The translations under genes were made by a program, and so were the position numbers. 64,000 bases of DNA from Meridianimaribacter flavus. Lineage in GTDB: Bacteria; Bacteroidota; Bacteroidia; Flavobacteriales; Flavobacteriaceae. This document shows positions 17,530-26,202 of the stretch, piece by piece. The stretch's first letter is position 1. The number at the start of each line of letters is the position of its first letter. The notes below the pieces were generated by a model. The model was not told where the DNA came from, ran no database searches, and saw only the letters and a list, made by a program, of their open reading frames with translations. The stretch lies in NCBI RefSeq assembly GCF_004366715.1, contig NZ_SOQZ01000001.1, forward strand, positions 62,001-126,000, read 5' to 3'.

Positions 17530-18860
17530 ATATAGACATAAGCTCAAAACATATTAACCGATTAGCAATACCTGCTTTAATTTCTGGTATTTCAGAACCT
17601 ATATTATCGCTTACTGATGCTGCAATTATTGGTAATATTCCAATAAATACAGCAGAGTCAATCGCTGCTGTTGGTATTGTTGGCACGTTTTTATCTATGC
17701 TTATCTGGATTTTTGGACAAACGCGAAGTGCTATTTCGTCAATTATTTCGCAATACCTTGGTGCAAATAAAATAAATGAAGTTAAAAATTTGCCTGCACA
17801 AGCTATTTTAATCATAACATCATTAAGCTTGTTGATTATCGTAGGCACTTATCCGTTTACAAATTCTATTTTCAAACTCTATAATGCCTCTGGTTTAATT
17901 CTAGAATACTGTAGTGAATATTACAAAATTAGAGTATTTGGGTTTCCGTTTACCTTATTTACCATTGCAGTTTTTGGAACATTTAGAGGTCTACAAAACA
18001 CGTTTCATCCTATGATAATTGCTGTTGTTGGTGCTTTAACAAATATTGTTTTAGATATTGTTTTAGTGTATGGTGTTGAAGGGTTTATTGCGCCAATGCA
18101 TATTAAAGGTGCTGCATATGCAAGTGTTGTTGCTCAATTGTTAATGGCTTTGCTTTCAGCTTACTTTATACTTAAAAAAACCGATGTTCCGCTTATGGTT
18201 AAGCTGCCTTTTAACAAAGAGATTAAAAACTTCTCTTTAATGGTGCTTAATTTATTTGTACGCACCTTAGCGCTAAACATCACATTATATTTTGCGACTA
18301 GGTTTGCTACAGCCTATGGCAAAAATTATATTGCTGCTTATACTATTGCCATTAACCTCTGGTTTTTTGGTGCATTTGTTATTGATGGTTATGCGAGTGC
18401 TGGTAACATTTTATCAGGAAAACTCTTTGGCGCAAAGCAGTATAGTGATTTAATTAAATTAAGCAATACCTTAATTAAATATGGAATTGGTTTAGGTATT
18501 GTTTTAGCGATTTTAGGAGGTATTCTTTATTATCCAATTGGACGATTATTCACTCAAGAAACTGCTGTTTTAGATGAATTTTACTCAGTATTTTGGATTG
18601 TATTAGCAATGCAACCTCTTTGTGCTTTAGCCTTTATTTTTGATGGTGTTTTTAAAGGCTTAGGAAAAATGAAAATATTGCGTAATTTACTTTTAGCTTC
18701 TACGTTTTTGGTATTTGTGCCAACGCTTTTTTTACTAGATAACTACAACCTTAAGTTACACGCTGTATTTATTGCGTTAACCATTTGGATTATAGCTAGA
18801 GGCATTCCTTTAATTATAAAATTTAGAAAACTATTTTTACCACTTACACAAAAGCAGTAA
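17526..18860 (+). CDS. MATE family multidrug/toxin efflux transporter
   Basis: A 444-residue inner-membrane antiporter with about twelve hydrophobic helices in two similar halves. The MATE N-terminal pattern is visible in RLAIPALISGISEPILSLTDAAIIG. The family exports cationic drugs or metabolites in exchange for Na+ or H+. The start is a TTG overlapping the stop codon of the upstream GNAT gene; no in-frame ATG allows a complete first helix, so TTG with translational coupling is the best choice. DinF-like members of the family are also possible. Confidence 0.9.
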   Translation: MNIDISSKHINRLAIPALISGISEPILSLTDAAIIGNIPINTAESIAAVGIVGTFLSMLIWIFGQTRSAISSIISQYLGANKINEVKNLPAQAILIITSLSLLIIVGTYPFTNSIFKLYNASGLILEYCSEYYKIRVFGFPFTLFTIAVFGTFRGLQNTFHPMIIAVVGALTNIVLDIVLVYGVEGFIAPMHIKGAAYASVVAQLLMALLSAYFILKKTDVPLMVKLPFNKEIKNFSLMVLNLFVRTLALNITLYFATRFATAYGKNYIAAYTIAINLWFFGAFVIDGYASAGNILSGKLFGAKQYSDLIKLSNTLIKYGIGLGIVLAILGGILYYPIGRLFTQETAVLDEFYSVFWIVLAMQPLCALAFIFDGVFKGLGKMKILRNLLLASTFLVFVPTLFLLDNYNLKLHAVFIALTIWIIARGIPLIIKFRKLFLPLTQKQ

Positions 18861-18865
18861 CTTTA
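18858..18865 (+). promoter_or_regulatory. Possible promoter box of the 25-residue peptide gene
   Basis: TAACTTTA differs from TAnnTTTG at the last base and overlaps the MATE stop codon. The predicted leader is about 22 nt. Confidence 0.3.
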
Positions 18866-18892
18866 GGGTTTTAATAGTTCAAAAAAACAATT

Positions 18893-18970
18893 ATGGGTAA
18901 TAGACTGTTTCTTATACTGGCAATAGTATTAATAATTATTTATTTCTACAACCGAAGAAAAAGACGTTAG
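18893..18970 (+). CDS. Small single-pass membrane peptide (25 aa)
   Basis: An ATG-initiated frame encodes MGNRLFLILAIVLIIIYFYN followed by RRKRR. The whole peptide is one hydrophobic helix with a strongly basic tail, so orientation would be tail-in by the positive-inside rule. It lies 32 bp after the MATE gene and ends 2 bp before the converging oxygenase gene, filling the gap exactly. That fit and the composition support a real gene; its shortness argues caution. The function is unknown. It could be a regulatory membrane peptide for the transporter. Confidence 0.5.
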   Translation: MGNRLFLILAIVLIIIYFYNRRKRR

Positions 18971-18972
18971 TT

Positions 18973-19632
18973 TTATCTGGTTTTTAACCATCCTGTAATA
19001 CTCAACCTTTCCGTTTCTACAGGTTTTACTTCGTGTTCTATAATTTGACTTTCAAAAATGACTACACGTCCAGGAAAAGGATAAATACTTTTTGGGACTT
19101 CATTTCCGTTTTCATCAAGATACAATACAAGTTCACCTCCATTTTCAGGCTGCCAATCTTCGTCATTTAAGTAACAAACAAACGACAGTTTTCTTCTGTC
19201 ATCATTTTGAAATGTATCTAAATGACGCTTATAAAACGTTCCTTTTGGATATAATGCATAATGAAACTCCTTGTGCAATATTCCTAAAAAACAGGTTTTA
19301 TTTAAGTAGTTTACTAAGCTGTTTATTTTGTTGAAAAACAATTGCTCTGCTGCGTTAGCTTTGGTTTCATCTATCCATAAAATCACATCGCCACGAATGG
19401 ACTTTACAATCACTTCATTAACGCGATTACCAATAGCTGCTTTTTTAAACCGATCTTCTTCATGTTTTTCTAACAACGATTGCCTTAAAGCATGCACTTC
19501 TTCTTTAGAAAAAAAGTCTTCAACAATACTGTATTGTTGTGAAATAATATCGTTGATAACCTTTTCGTACTGAGGGTTTTCAACAAAATCGATATTCTCA
19601 AAAATTTGAGATTCAACCAAAGTATCTTTCAT
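18973..19632 (-). CDS. 2OG-Fe(II) oxygenase (prolyl 4-hydroxylase-like)
   Basis: A 219-residue double-stranded beta-helix dioxygenase. The iron facial triad is visible as HLD in YKRHLDTF and His in IIEHEVKPV. The 2-oxoglutarate-binding Arg follows in RLSITGW. The region RRKLSFVCYLN and GGELVLYLD is typical of bacterial P4H-like proteins. It hydroxylates a protein side chain or a small substrate using O2 and 2-oxoglutarate; the target is not known. It is cytoplasmic, with no signal peptide. Divergent from queD, with back-to-back promoters. Confidence 0.88.
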   Translation of the reverse strand: MKDTLVESQIFENIDFVENPQYEKVINDIISQQYSIVEDFFSKEEVHALRQSLLEKHEEDRFKKAAIGNRVNEVIVKSIRGDVILWIDETKANAAEQLFFNKINSLVNYLNKTCFLGILHKEFHYALYPKGTFYKRHLDTFQNDDRRKLSFVCYLNDEDWQPENGGELVLYLDENGNEVPKSIYPFPGRVVIFESQIIEHEVKPVETERLSITGWLKTR

Positions 19633-19652
19633 AATTTTTAAACAAAAGCGCG

Positions 19653-19660
19653 CAAAAGTA
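19653..19660 (-). promoter_or_regulatory. Promoter -7 box of the oxygenase gene
   Basis: The minus strand reads TACTTTTG, an exact TAnnTTTG match with a predicted leader of about 16 nt. Confidence 0.55.
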
Positions 19661-19691
19661 ATCTAAAAATCAATTGCTTTTACAAATTCAA

Positions 19692-19699
19692 TATCTTTG
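19692..19699 (+). promoter_or_regulatory. Promoter -7 box of the queD-dinB-lpxH operon
   Basis: TATCTTTG fits TAnnTTTG. The predicted start leaves a leader of about 14 nt to the ATG at 19718, which supports that ATG over the TTG one codon earlier. Confidence 0.55.
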
Positions 19700-19717
19700 T
19701 AATGAAAATATTTTTTG

Positions 19718-20167
19718 ATGAGTAATATTAGAATTACAAAACAGTTTTCGTTTGAAACAGGACATGCACTTTACGGTTATGATGGAAAGTGCAAAAACGT
19801 ACATGGACATAGCTATAAACTATCGGTTACAGTTATTGGTCAACCTATAGCAGACAACACCAATGTTAAATTTGGAATGGTTATAGACTTTAGCGATTTA
19901 AAAAAAATTGTAAAAGAAGAAATAGTTGATGTTTTTGATCATGCTACAGTGTTCAACAAAAACACGCCTCATGTGGAGTTAGCAAAAGAACTTGAAGATA
20001 GAGGGCATAATGTGTTATTGGTAAATTACCAACCAACCAGTGAGATGATGGTCATTGATTTTGCTAAAAAAATCAAAACCAGATTACCAAAAAACACAAA
20101 ACTGCATTCCTTAAAGCTTCAGGAAACCGAAACCAGTTTTGCCGAATGGTATGCTAGCGACAATTAA
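19718..20167 (+). CDS. queD: 6-carboxytetrahydropterin synthase / PTPS-like QueD
   Basis: A 149-residue T-fold enzyme. In the queuosine pathway QueD turns dihydroneopterin triphosphate into 6-carboxy-tetrahydropterin. The catalytic Cys and zinc-binding His are visible in GKCKNVHGHSY; the third zinc His is in the ETGHALYG segment. MVIDFSDLK and the Glu of LKLQETETSFAEW complete the family pattern. Other PTPS-type activities (BH4 or folate branches) cannot be excluded by sequence alone, and no other que genes are in the window. It is first of three genes in an operon and is directly abutted by the DinB-like gene. Confidence 0.87.
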   Translation: MSNIRITKQFSFETGHALYGYDGKCKNVHGHSYKLSVTVIGQPIADNTNVKFGMVIDFSDLKKIVKEEIVDVFDHATVFNKNTPHVELAKELEDRGHNVLLVNYQPTSEMMVIDFAKKIKTRLPKNTKLHSLKLQETETSFAEWYASDN

Positions 20168-20608
20168 ATGAAACCGTTTTTTAAAAGTATATTTGATTAT
20201 CATCACTACTTTAACCAAAAGTTGATAGAACTGTTTTTGGAACATTCTGCTTCAATATCAAAAAGAACAATTCCGTTGTTTTCGCATTGCTTAAACGCAC
20301 ATCAAATATGGAATGCACGTATATTGAAAACAGACTCGTTTGGAGTACACCAATTACTTGCACTTGAAAATTGTAAAGACATAGACAAAACCAACTATGT
20401 TGATACATTAAAAATTATTGATACTTTTGATTTTGAAGAAACAATAAAGTACTCGAATTCAAAAGGCGATAATTTTGAAAACACAGTACAAGATATTTTG
20501 TTTCATATTGCTAATCATTTTACGCACCATAAAGGACAACTTATTTCCGATTTAAGACAACAAGAAATTGAGCCACCAGTAACTGATTACATTTTTTATA
20601 AACGATGA
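20168..20608 (+). CDS. DinB-like four-helix metal-binding protein
   Basis: A 146-residue helical protein of the DinB/YfiT-like superfamily. The three His ligands expected of the fold are in the NAHQIWNARI segment and in HIANHFTHHKGQLI. Members include thiol transferases and many uncharacterised stress proteins; the activity here is unknown. It begins on the base after the queD stop and overlaps lpxH by 4 bp (ATGA), so the three genes are almost certainly one transcript. Confidence 0.82.
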   Translation: MKPFFKSIFDYHHYFNQKLIELFLEHSASISKRTIPLFSHCLNAHQIWNARILKTDSFGVHQLLALENCKDIDKTNYVDTLKIIDTFDFEETIKYSNSKGDNFENTVQDILFHIANHFTHHKGQLISDLRQQEIEPPVTDYIFYKR

Positions 20609-21372
20609 ACATCCCAAAAGGAAAAAAAATATACTTCGCTTCTGATAATCATTTAGGAGCACCAAATAAAAAGGCATCGCTCCCTCGTGAAAAAAAGTTT
20701 GTAGCTTGGTTAGACGAGATTAAAAAAGATGCTGCTGCAATTTTCTTAATGGGAGATTTATTCGATTTTTGGTTTGAATACAAAACAGTAGTGCCAAAAG
20801 GATTTACTCGTACACTTGGTAAATTGGCAGAAATCTCTGATTCTGGTATTCCTATTTACTATTTTGTTGGTAATCATGATTTATGGATGAATGGCTATTT
20901 CGAAGAAGAACTTAACATTCCTGTATACCATAAACCTAAAGAATTTACATTTAATGACACGAGCTTTTTCATTGGTCATGGTGACGGATTAGGTCCTGGA
21001 GATAAGGGTTATAAACGTATGAAAAAGGTGTTTACCAATCGCTTTTGTAAATGGTTATTTCGTTGGTTACATCCTGATTTAGGCGTGAAGTTAGCACAAT
21101 ACCTGTCGGTTGAAAACAAATTGATTTCAGGTGAAGAAGATGCTAAATTTTTAGGTGAAGATAATGAATGGTTAATACAATACTGTAAACGCAAACAGTC
21201 TGAAAAACATCGTGATTTTTATATTTTTGGTCACAGACATTTACCGCTTGAAATTGCGTTGGAAAACAATTCAAAATACATTAATCTTGGTGATTGGATC
21301 AACTACTATACCTATGGTGTTTTTGATGGCACAACAATGGAACTAAAAACGTATTCACATCAGTTTAAGTAA
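20605..21372 (+). CDS. lpxH: UDP-2,3-diacylglucosamine diphosphatase-like metallophosphoesterase
   Basis: A 255-residue calcineurin-like phosphoesterase. The metal-binding blocks are in order SDNHLG, MGDLFDFWFEY, VGNHDLWM, IGHGDGLGPGDKGYK and FGHRHLPL. The FDFWFEY and GHGDGLGPGD segments are typical of LpxH, which removes UMP from UDP-diacylglucosamine in lipid A synthesis at the inner membrane. The first block has Asn (SDNH) where many LpxH have Asp (SDLH). It is the last gene of the queD operon; the link to queuosine is probably only co-transcription. Confidence 0.87.
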   Translation: MNIPKGKKIYFASDNHLGAPNKKASLPREKKFVAWLDEIKKDAAAIFLMGDLFDFWFEYKTVVPKGFTRTLGKLAEISDSGIPIYYFVGNHDLWMNGYFEEELNIPVYHKPKEFTFNDTSFFIGHGDGLGPGDKGYKRMKKVFTNRFCKWLFRWLHPDLGVKLAQYLSVENKLISGEEDAKFLGEDNEWLIQYCKRKQSEKHRDFYIFGHRHLPLEIALENNSKYINLGDWINYYTYGVFDGTTMELKTYSHQFK

Positions 21373-21419
21373 TTTTCATAAAGAAAATTGTGTCGAAAAC
21401 AAGTGAAATTTACAATCTA

Positions 21420-21465
21420 GTTTCTCGATACAGAATTCTTATCAGAATTCCACTCGAAAAGACAC
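21420..21465. repeat. REP-like imperfect palindrome after lpxH
   Basis: GAATTCT and AGAATTC (21433-21439, 21444-21450) form a perfect inner stem, flanked by CTCGATA and CACTCGAAA arms that can partly pair. It lies between the converging lpxH and MFS genes and could terminate both. Similar ATTCTGA-type palindromes are at 24482-24505 and 29665-29688. Confidence 0.45.
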
Positions 21466-22757
21466 TAGTCTTCTTTTTCGTGTTCTTCTAAATCTTTTGT
21501 CAAGTCCAATTTTCTAAATGAAGGCGAAACCAATCCTGTTGTAATTACAGTAATTAATGTCATTGTTCCTCCAAAAACTACAGCAGTTACTGTCCCCATT
21601 AATTTTGCAGTCAAACCACTTTCAAAAGCACCCAATTCGTTTGAAGAACCAACAAACATTGAGTTTACCGAAGACACACGACCTCTCATATGGTCTGGTG
21701 TTTTAAGTTGCAAAATGGTTTGCCTAATTACCATAGAGACACCATCAAACACTCCACTAAAAAATAAAGCTGCTACTGAAAGCCAAAATACGGTTGACAA
21801 GCCAAAAGCAATAATACTCAATCCAAAACCAAACACAGCTACTAGCAGTTTAATACCAGCTTTCTTTACAATAGGAATATATGCAGTCACCAACATAGTT
21901 AAAAACGAACCAATGTTAGGTGCAGCTACCAAAATTCCAAAACCTTCAGGTCCTACTTTTAAAATATCAGTGGCGAAAACTGCTGCCAAGGCAATAGCAC
22001 CACCAAACAATACCGAAATCATATCTAGGGTTAAGGCTCCCAAAATAGCTTTTGTTTTAAACACAAACGATACTCCTTCTTTAAGACTTTTAACTACTGG
22101 TTCTCCAATGTTTGGGTTAAGAATGGGTTTGCGTTTAATTTGATATAACATTATCAGTGAAAACATTACTAAACCAAACACAATACAAAGCGACCAATGC
22201 ACACCCATTTGTTCATTCTCTCCAAGCCAACCAATTGAAAATCCTGCGAAAGTGACACCTAAAACTCTTGCCATTTGCCATGTAGAACTGTTCCAAGTAG
22301 CTGCATTAGGATATATTTTTTTAGGAACAATTAAAGCCACTAACGAAAAAATAGTTGGGCCAAAAAACGAACGTAGTAGTCCTCCAAAAAATACTAAAGC
22401 ATAAATACAATAGAGTATTTGTTTTGTGGACCATGTTTCAAAAACACTTGGAGACGTAATCCAGAATAATCCAAAACTAATAATTGAAAACAGAGCAATA
22501 CAAAGTGCCAAAAGATTCCGCTTTTCTTTTTGATCTACAATATGTCCTGCAAAAAGTGCCATTCCTAGTGCAGGAATAATCTCCATAAGTCCAATTAAAC
22601 CAATATATAATGGGTCTTTGGTGAGTGCATAGACTTGCCATTCAATAATTATAAATTGCATTGACCATGCAAAAACCAAAGCAAAACGAACTAGTATAAA
22701 TAAATTGAACTCTTTATATCGAAGTGCTGCGTAAGGGTCTTTTTTTGCCATATTCAT
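21465..22757 (-). CDS. MFS transporter (MFS_3/EntS-like)
   Basis: A 430-residue permease with about twelve membrane helices and the loop motif GHIVDQKEKRN between helices 2 and 3. The N-terminus (DPYAALRYKEFNLFILVRF) and the LKTPDHMRGRVSSVNSMF loop resemble the DHA3/EntS type, which exports siderophores or macrolides. The substrate is unknown. The acidic C-terminal tail (KDLEEHEKED) is cytoplasmic. Two ATG codons are available (22757 and 22751); either gives the same protein apart from two residues. Confidence 0.87.
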   Translation of the reverse strand: MNMAKKDPYAALRYKEFNLFILVRFALVFAWSMQFIIIEWQVYALTKDPLYIGLIGLMEIIPALGMALFAGHIVDQKEKRNLLALCIALFSIISFGLFWITSPSVFETWSTKQILYCIYALVFFGGLLRSFFGPTIFSLVALIVPKKIYPNAATWNSSTWQMARVLGVTFAGFSIGWLGENEQMGVHWSLCIVFGLVMFSLIMLYQIKRKPILNPNIGEPVVKSLKEGVSFVFKTKAILGALTLDMISVLFGGAIALAAVFATDILKVGPEGFGILVAAPNIGSFLTMLVTAYIPIVKKAGIKLLVAVFGFGLSIIAFGLSTVFWLSVAALFFSGVFDGVSMVIRQTILQLKTPDHMRGRVSSVNSMFVGSSNELGAFESGLTAKLMGTVTAVVFGGTMTLITVITTGLVSPSFRKLDLTKDLEEHEKED

Positions 22758-22833
22758 TTCCTATGGAAACAGGAATTTAAAGAGATTTTTCAAGATGATA
22801 ACCTCTCAAAAACTGTTGGTTTAGATTTTGACA

Positions 22834-22841
22834 CAAAAGTA
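22834..22841 (-). promoter_or_regulatory. Promoter -7 box of the MFS gene
   Basis: The minus strand reads TACTTTTG (TAnnTTTG). The predicted leader is about 72 nt. Confidence 0.45.
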
Positions 22842-22861
22842 AAACATCCAAGTTTCTTATT

Positions 22862-23221
22862 TTAATTTTTGCAAAGCGTCTCTAAATAATACTCTAAATC
22901 TAACTGAAATAATGTGCCTTTTATTAAATCTTCAACTTGAGATAATTCCTTTTCATTAACCGCAATATCTATTTTATTACTTGGTGTTTTAAGCAGAATG
23001 TTTCTACTATCAATGTTTGATTGACAACAACTACAAGGTTGCGTGTTTTTTGCGGCACAAACACAATTATAAAACTGTTTTATCTCGCTATGTGTAAGAT
23101 AAAAGCCCATATCTCTAAATATAAGTTGCACTTTACCTTTTACCTTTTCGGTTTGAGGGTTAATCCATTTAAAAGAAATTCCGAAATTATTATGGTATAT
23201 TTTGTAGATATCTTGTTCCAT
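22862..23221 (-). CDS. Cys-rich hypothetical protein (119 aa)
   Basis: I do not recognise a named function. The protein is cytoplasmic, with a central cluster of five Cys in CVCAAKNTQPCSCC (residues about 53-66), a pattern suited to binding zinc or an iron-sulfur cluster. The flanks look like a small mixed alpha/beta domain. It resembles uncharacterised flavobacterial proteins of the DUF6686 kind from memory, which I cannot confirm. A strong promoter box lies 15 nt before the predicted leader's end, supporting the gene and its start. Confidence 0.65.
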   Translation of the reverse strand: MEQDIYKIYHNNFGISFKWINPQTEKVKGKVQLIFRDMGFYLTHSEIKQFYNCVCAAKNTQPCSCCQSNIDSRNILLKTPSNKIDIAVNEKELSQVEDLIKGTLFQLDLEYYLETLCKN

Positions 23222-23240
23222 GAGAAGTGGTTTTATACTA

Positions 23241-23248
23241 CAAAGATA
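23241..23248 (-). promoter_or_regulatory. Promoter -7 box of the Cys-rich protein gene
   Basis: The minus strand reads TATCTTTG (TAnnTTTG), with a predicted leader of about 15 nt. Confidence 0.55.
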
Positions 23249-23279
23249 TAATTATTTAGAATAAATCTAAATAAAGAAT

Positions 23280-24401
23280 TTATTTTTTGATAAGTTTAAA
23301 CTCTACTCGTCGGTTTATTGCTCTATTTGCTTCAGTATCATTACTTACTTTTGGTTTAGAGCTTCCAAACCCAAACCATTTTACTTTATGGCTTTCTAGC
23401 CCTTTTTCTACTAAAAAATTGGAAACAGCTTCTGCTCGTAGCTTTGATAATTCATCGTTTCTAGTTTCTGTACCAACAGCATCTGTATGTCCATAAACTT
23501 CTATATGGAGATCAGGATGTTCTTTTAAATAGTCATACAAAGCATTAAGTTCAGCTTTAGAAGTTTCTAAAAGAGTGGCTTTATCAAAATCAAATAACAC
23601 ATTTTTAAAGACATAGGTTGTATTACTTTTAAATGGCTCTTTAGTAGTGTTGTTAGTGTGTGAAGTCATTTTTTCTTCAGTTGATTTCTCAGTTGCTTCA
23701 ACTGAAACCTCATCAATATAGTAGTAAGAAAACTTATTGTCTTTTCGGCTAACCGTTAATATTTCCTTTAGTTCTGTTTTACCATCCTTATTAAAATTTC
23801 CTATGGATAAAAAGTTTTCAAATCCTGAGGCAACAAATTCAAAAGACAGTTCTTCCCATGTACTTCTTTCTTCTAAAAAACCTTCATTTTTCAAAGTGTG
23901 TAACATAAACCTTTGGGTGGTTGCTCTTTTAGGAACTATTACTTTTTCACAACTGTTTTTATCAAAACAGCTTTTTATTTTTTCTTCTGTAAATAACACT
24001 TGAAGTTCTTTAATGGCATGCGTAGCCATATCAGCAAGACTTACATAAAATTTTACTTTGTACGTTTTTCCTGCAATTAAAGGCTCTTTTAATTCTCCTT
24101 GAATATACTCTCTGTAATTACTATAAGGTGAAAATGTATAAATGCCACAATATGTATTTCCTTCTTTAGGACTTTGCTGACCGTTGTAGTTTTTCGTTCC
24201 CAAGTTAGAACTACAAGTAAGAAAAGAATCTGTACTTCCATTGTTGGGCTTCGACCAATTTAAAGTTTGACTATCAAAGTCACCCAAAAACACAAAGCAC
24301 TTGTCTCTCTTTCTAAGTTCAAAACTTGGGTTTTTAACCAGGTTTTGTGAACAAAGAATTGTTTGAAACAAAAGGGAAAAAGTGAGTAGTTTATACTTCA
24401 T
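23280..24401 (-). CDS. OmpA-like envelope protein with N-terminal lectin-like domain
   Basis: A 373-residue exported protein. A signal peptide ends near LCSQ. A region beginning NLVKNPSFELR (about 20-230) looks like a galactose-binding/carbohydrate-binding jelly roll: NPSFE at the start and YYIDEVSVE at the end are typical. A short linker leads to an OmpA peptidoglycan-binding domain (about 265-372) with VLFDFDKATL, VYGHTDAVGT and NRAINRRVEFKL. It is probably periplasmic or outer-membrane associated, binding peptidoglycan at one end and a glycan at the other. The glycan role is inferred from fold only. Confidence 0.82.
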   Translation of the reverse strand: MKYKLLTFSLLFQTILCSQNLVKNPSFELRKRDKCFVFLGDFDSQTLNWSKPNNGSTDSFLTCSSNLGTKNYNGQQSPKEGNTYCGIYTFSPYSNYREYIQGELKEPLIAGKTYKVKFYVSLADMATHAIKELQVLFTEEKIKSCFDKNSCEKVIVPKRATTQRFMLHTLKNEGFLEERSTWEELSFEFVASGFENFLSIGNFNKDGKTELKEILTVSRKDNKFSYYYIDEVSVEATEKSTEEKMTSHTNNTTKEPFKSNTTYVFKNVLFDFDKATLLETSKAELNALYDYLKEHPDLHIEVYGHTDAVGTETRNDELSKLRAEAVSNFLVEKGLESHKVKWFGFGSSKPKVSNDTEANRAINRRVEFKLIKK

Positions 24402-24481
24402 TTTAGAAAAACGGAAACTGAAAGAAATTATTTTAATTTAACCTTGTCTTCCCATACTACGACACGAAATTCATTGTATAG

Positions 24482-24505
24482 ATTCTGAATCAAGTTGAGA
24501 ATGAC
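24482..24505. repeat. REP-like palindrome between the OmpA-like gene and recJ
   Basis: ATTCTGAA and TTGAGAAT form an 8-bp inverted repeat with one mismatch, followed by GAC. It matches the style of short intergenic palindromes I remember from Bacteroidota genomes and sits just after the recJ stop, where it could act as a 3'-end hairpin. Confidence 0.4.
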
Positions 24506-24511
24506 AAAGCT

Positions 24512-26200
24512 TTATTTTATGTCTCTCAACTTTAACTGTAAACTCACATGTCCTTGCCAATGGTTTTCGTCTATGGAATACACTGCTTTAAACCGTTTTT
24601 TATTCGTGATTAAATCGTATTTGTCTCCTAAGCCAAAACCTATACCTACAAGTTTTTCTTGTCCTGTTTGAGTTGCTGTAATACGTAAGTGTTTATCATC
24701 TTCACCCACACATTTTCCATAGCCAGTATCTTTAAGGTTCTCACTCATAAAAATAGGTGTCATATTACTAGGTCCAAAAGGTGCAAACTGACGAATGATA
24801 CGCCACAATTTATCATTAACCTGAGGTAAGCTAATTTGCATATCTACTTTTATTTCAGGAACCAACAAGGTTTTATCTATTGTCTTAGAAACTTCGTCTT
24901 CAAAGGCTTGTTTAAAGGCTTCATAGTTTTCTTCTTTTAAGGTAAGTCCTGCTGCATATTTATGACCTCCAAACTGCTCGATATGTGCGCTACAAGCCTC
25001 TAGTGCATTATACACATCAAATCCAGAAACCGAACGTGCTGAAGCTGCAAGCTTATCACCACTTTTAGTAAACACTAGTGTTGGTCTGTAATAGGTTTCG
25101 GTTAAACGAGACGCAACAATACCTATTACACCTTTGTGCCACTCTTTATGATATACAACTGTTGTGAAACGCTCCTCTTCATTATGCGCTTTTATTTGTT
25201 GAAGTGCTTCTTCTGTTATTTGTTGGTCTGCTTCTCTCCTATCAGTATTAAACGCTTCAATTTCTTCAGCGTATTGTTTGGCTTGGTTAAAATTGGTTTC
25301 TGTTAAAAGCGCTACAGCATAATCACCATGTTGCATTCGTCCTGCAGCATTAATACGAGGTGCCACAATAAATACAACATCAGTAATAGTAAGTTCTTCT
25401 TTTTTTACTTGATCAATAATAGCTTGTATTCCTGGTCTAGGATTTTTATTAATCACTTGCAGCCCATAATACGCCAAAGTCCTATTTTCTCCTGTAATAG
25501 GAACAATGTCCGCGCCAATTGCTGTTGCGACCAAGTCGAGATATTCAGTTAAATCCTCTGCAGATTTTCCTTCTTTTGAAGCCAATGCTTGTATGAGTTT
25601 AAAGCCTACACCACAACCACAAAGCTCCTTGTAAGGATACTCACAGTCATCTCGTTTTGGGTCTAAAACAGCAATAGCATTTGGTAACTCATCTCCTGGC
25701 CTGTGATGGTCGCAGATAATAAAATCAATGCCTTTTTCTTTAGCGTAAGCTACTTTATCAATAGCTTTTACACCACAATCTAAAGCGATAATAAGTGAAA
25801 ACTCATTGTCATACGCAAAATCGATACCTTTAATAGACACTCCATAACCTTCGTCGTAACGGTCTGGGATGTATGTAGCCACCTGATTGGTTTTTGTTTT
25901 AAGATAAGAACTCATTAAAGCCACCGAAGACGTTCCATCTACATCATAATCGCCATACACCAAAATGTTTTCGCTGTTAGCCAACGCTTGCTCAATACGA
26001 TTAACCGCTTTATCCATATCTTTCATTAAAAATGGATTGTGCAAATCTTTTAAGCTTGGGCGAAAAAAGGTTTTAGCTGCTTCATAAGTCTCAATGCCTC
26101 GTTGCAATAATAGTGTAGCAACAATCTCATCAACCTGAAGTGCTTCTTGTAGTTGTTTTAATTTTTCAGTATTCGGTTTTGGCTTTAAAGTCCAGCGCAT
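24512..26200 (-). CDS. recJ: Single-stranded-DNA-specific exonuclease RecJ
   Basis: A 562-residue DHH-family 5'-3' exonuclease, the normal length. Metal-binding motifs are seen in order: VYGDYDVDGTSS, LIIALDCGVKA, FIICDHHRPGD and the PNAIAVLDPKR segment. The DHHA1 part has the FGGHKYAAGLTL signature. It degrades single-stranded DNA in recombination, mismatch and base-excision repair. It is the second gene of an osmC-recJ pair, starting 2 bp after the osmC stop. Confidence 0.94.
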   Translation of the reverse strand: MRWTLKPKPNTEKLKQLQEALQVDEIVATLLLQRGIETYEAAKTFFRPSLKDLHNPFLMKDMDKAVNRIEQALANSENILVYGDYDVDGTSSVALMSSYLKTKTNQVATYIPDRYDEGYGVSIKGIDFAYDNEFSLIIALDCGVKAIDKVAYAKEKGIDFIICDHHRPGDELPNAIAVLDPKRDDCEYPYKELCGCGVGFKLIQALASKEGKSAEDLTEYLDLVATAIGADIVPITGENRTLAYYGLQVINKNPRPGIQAIIDQVKKEELTITDVVFIVAPRINAAGRMQHGDYAVALLTETNFNQAKQYAEEIEAFNTDRREADQQITEEALQQIKAHNEEERFTTVVYHKEWHKGVIGIVASRLTETYYRPTLVFTKSGDKLAASARSVSGFDVYNALEACSAHIEQFGGHKYAAGLTLKEENYEAFKQAFEDEVSKTIDKTLLVPEIKVDMQISLPQVNDKLWRIIRQFAPFGPSNMTPIFMSENLKDTGYGKCVGEDDKHLRITATQTGQEKLVGIGFGLGDKYDLITNKKRFKAVYSIDENHWQGHVSLQLKLRDIK

Positions 26201-26202
26201 AC

